DNA from: Candidatus Omnitrophota bacterium | Lineage (GTDB): Bacteria > Omnitrophota > Gorgyraeia > Tantalellales > Tantalellaceae | Direction of reading: 5' to 3' | DNA length: 5,043 nucleotides | Assembly (NCBI GenBank): GCA_028717825.1 | Contig: JAQUNB010000114.1 | Span: 1-5,043 of the forward strand | In this document: one piece after another, positions 3,676 to 5,043 of the stretch | Numbering within the stretch: the first letter of the stretch is position 1 | Layout of the letters: each line of letters starts with the position of its first letter | Translations under genes and position numbers: made by a program | Notes under the pieces: model-generated | Told to the model about the DNA's origin: nothing | Databases searched by the model: none | What the model saw: the letters and a program-made list of their open reading frames with translations, nothing else

Positions 3676-5043
3676 ATGAGCAAGAAAGTTCGCGATACAT
3701 GGGGTTCAAGATTAGGCATCATAATGGCTGTCGCGGGATCCTCTATCGGGCTCGGTAATTTTTTGCGTTTTCCCGTGCAAGTAGCGAAAAACGGCGGTGG
3801 CGCTTTTATGATCCCATATTTTGTGGCGCTACTTATCGTCGGTATACCGCTCATGTGGGTTGAATGGTCTATTGGTAGGTACGGCGGTGGTTTTGGCCAC
3901 TCCAGCGCACCGGGTGTATTTCACAGTTTGTGGAAAAAGAACAGGTTCATAAAATATTTCGGTGTTATAGGAATATTTGGCCCGCTTGTAATAATGGTTT
4001 ATTATACCTATGTCGAATCATGGACGCTCGCATATAGTTTTTTCGCGCTTACGCAAAAATATGCCGGTATTTCAGATTCCGTATCGATGCAGTCGTTCCT
4101 TTCTGCTTTTCAAGGTCTTGAAAAAAATCAATATTTTTCTAGTATCGCGCCTGCGTATATATTTTTCGTCATTACTTTTATCTTGAACATTGTTGTTCTG
4201 TTTCACGGTATACGCGGTGGTATCGAGAAATTCTGTAAGATCGCTCTTCCAGTGCTTTTTATTTTTGGGATCATACTAGCTGTTCGCGTTTTACTTTTAG
4301 GGACGCCTGACGTATCGAAACCGTCATGGAACATATCGAACGGACTGGGGTATCTTTGGAATCCGGATTTTTCCCAACTGAAAAGTGCAAAAATATGGCT
4401 TGCCGCGACAGGGCAGATATTTTTTACTTTAAGCGTCGGGATGGGTGTTATCGTTACTTACGCCAGCTACCTAAAAAAGGGCGATGATGTTACTTTATCA
4501 GGCTTAACCGCGGTTAGCATGAACGAGACCGCGGAAGTTATTTTAGGCGGCAGTATAGTGATCCCCGCGGCATTTGTTTTTTTTGGCCCCGTTGTTATAG
4601 GCAGTATCGCTGGCTCAGGGGCATTTAATCTGGGGTTTGTTACCATGCCGCTTATCCTGAACAATATGCCGTTCTCGGAAATTATGGGATTTTTATGGTT
4701 TGGACTTTTATTTCTAGCGGGGATTAGTTCTTCGGTGTCAATGGCACAGCCCGCGATAGGGTTTTTGGAAGACGAGTTCAATATCTCAAGAAGAAAAGCT
4801 ATCGCGCTATTCGGCTCGGTTACTTTCGTTCTTTGCAACGCGGCAATATTTTTTCTTGGAAAAGGCGTTGTTGACGAAATGGATTTTTGGGGCGGTACTT
4901 TTTGTTTGGTAATATTCGCGACGGTCGAAGTGATCCTTTTTGCGTGGGTGTTCGGTATCAATAAAGCATGGGAAGAAACTCACACGGTGCGGATATGCAG
5001 ATCCCGGGTATCTATAAGCCTATCATTCGGTACGTTACGCCGG
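3676..5043 (+). CDS. LeuT-like sodium:amino-acid symporter (NSS/SNF family), partial, with apparent frameshift near the 3' end
   Basis: A polytopic inner-membrane Na+-coupled transporter very close in sequence to LeuT. Clear hits are GLGNFLRFP (25-33, TM1), FFTLSVGMG (249-257, TM6), MNETAEVILGG (282-292, TM7) and LAGISSSVSMAQP (347-359, TM8). TM1-TM10 are present. By alignment from memory, Na1 ligands Asn28, Thr251 and Asn283 are kept, as are Na2 ligands Gly21, Ala348, Ser351 (Thr in LeuT) and Ser352. Glu287 matches LeuT Glu290, implying chloride independence. Pocket positions differ: Met256 for Phe259, Met356 for Ile359, Ile106 for Val104. The start follows GGAG (3668-3671). After TH at residues 435-436 the frame stops resembling the family. 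Codons from 4986, in the frame expected after a 1-base deletion, read GADMQIPGIYKPIIRYVTP, matching the LeuT stretch before TM11. The last two membrane segments lie beyond the window. Substrate is probably a hydrophobic amino acid, inferred only from LeuT. Confidence 0.92.
   Translation, partial: MSKKVRDTWGSRLGIIMAVAGSSIGLGNFLRFPVQVAKNGGGAFMIPYFVALLIVGIPLMWVEWSIGRYGGGFGHSSAPGVFHSLWKKNRFIKYFGVIGIFGPLVIMVYYTYVESWTLAYSFFALTQKYAGISDSVSMQSFLSAFQGLEKNQYFSSIAPAYIFFVITFILNIVVLFHGIRGGIEKFCKIALPVLFIFGIILAVRVLLLGTPDVSKPSWNISNGLGYLWNPDFSQLKSAKIWLAATGQIFFTLSVGMGVIVTYASYLKKGDDVTLSGLTAVSMNETAEVILGGSIVIPAAFVFFGPVVIGSIAGSGAFNLGFVTMPLILNNMPFSEIMGFLWFGLLFLAGISSSVSMAQPAIGFLEDEFNISRRKAIALFGSVTFVLCNAAIFFLGKGVVDEMDFWGGTFCLVIFATVEVILFAWVFGINKAWEETHTVRICRSRVSISLSFGTLRR
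4981..4986 (+). other. Frameshift site in the LeuT-like symporter
   Basis: Up to 4980 the reading frame encodes GINKAWEET, matching LeuT GADKAWEEI. Beyond the CACAC stretch the original frame gives non-family residues (VRICRSRV), while the frame starting at 4986 gives the expected pre-TM11 sequence to the window end. One base appears to be missing between 4981 and 4986. Being within about 60 bases of the window end, it may be an assembly or sequencing error, but a true disabling mutation is possible. Confidence 0.8.

Noticed and set aside
3419..3709. 96-residue minus-strand reading frame across the Smr gene and hairpin
   Set aside because: Part is antisense to the Smr gene, and the rest reads the hairpin repeat as NHESRTT-like peptide, a familiar spurious translation of such tracts.
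4467..4961. 164-residue minus-strand reading frame
   Set aside because: Lies antisense to the strongly supported LeuT-like symporter and has no recognisable domain; its low-complexity Thr/Pro/Lys/Asn composition is typical of an antisense shadow.

Overview
The window is about 5 kb of moderately AT-rich bacterial DNA with five recognisable plus-strand genes, possibly the first codons of a sixth on the minus strand, and structured intergenic spacers. The gene set is chromosomal in character: Soj-type ParA, cytoplasmic GH130 phosphorylase, stand-alone RF-1-domain protein, small Smr protein and LeuT-like symporter. My best guess, made from family resemblance only, is an uncultured Gram-negative lineage of the Omnitrophota/PVC or Elusimicrobiota kind. 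The sequence does not prove this, and no rRNA or tRNA gene is present to settle it.

Layout. Positions 1-27 may hold the first nine codons of a minus-strand gene. Positions 28-397 are a spacer with a large nested palindrome (about 177-260) and a near-consensus sigma70 promoter (346-374). Positions 398-1441 encode a ParA/MinD-type ATPase whose last ~84 residues form a CBM48/AMPK-beta-type glycogen-binding domain; a strong intrinsic terminator follows (1464-1509). Positions 1617-2564 encode a GH130 beta-mannoside phosphorylase-like enzyme with its own candidate promoter. A spacer follows with a weak terminator and a second, diverged copy of the nested palindrome (2603-2668). Positions 2742-3167 encode a small RF-1-domain (GGQ) protein and 3339-3584 a stand-alone Smr domain. 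The spacer at 3588-3654 is almost entirely a long imperfect hairpin built from TTCGTGN heptamers. From 3676 to the window end runs a LeuT-like sodium:amino-acid symporter, truncated by the edge and apparently carrying a 1-base frameshift near 4981-4986.

How the genes work together. Terminators and separate promoter-like sites suggest mostly single-gene transcription units rather than one operon. The first two genes share a carbohydrate theme: a ParA ATPase carrying a glycan-binding module, next to a glycan phosphorylase. The RF-like and Smr proteins plausibly both serve ribosome rescue or nucleic-acid quality control. The symporter is a membrane importer with no clear link to the rest.

The most unusual item is the ParA-CBM48 fusion. 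It combines a surface-positioning ATPase with a glycogen-binding domain in one polypeptide and could be a polysaccharide-granule positioning or segregation factor; that function is inference. The second is the pair of nested palindromic repeats, which keep their base pairing while the sequence changes.
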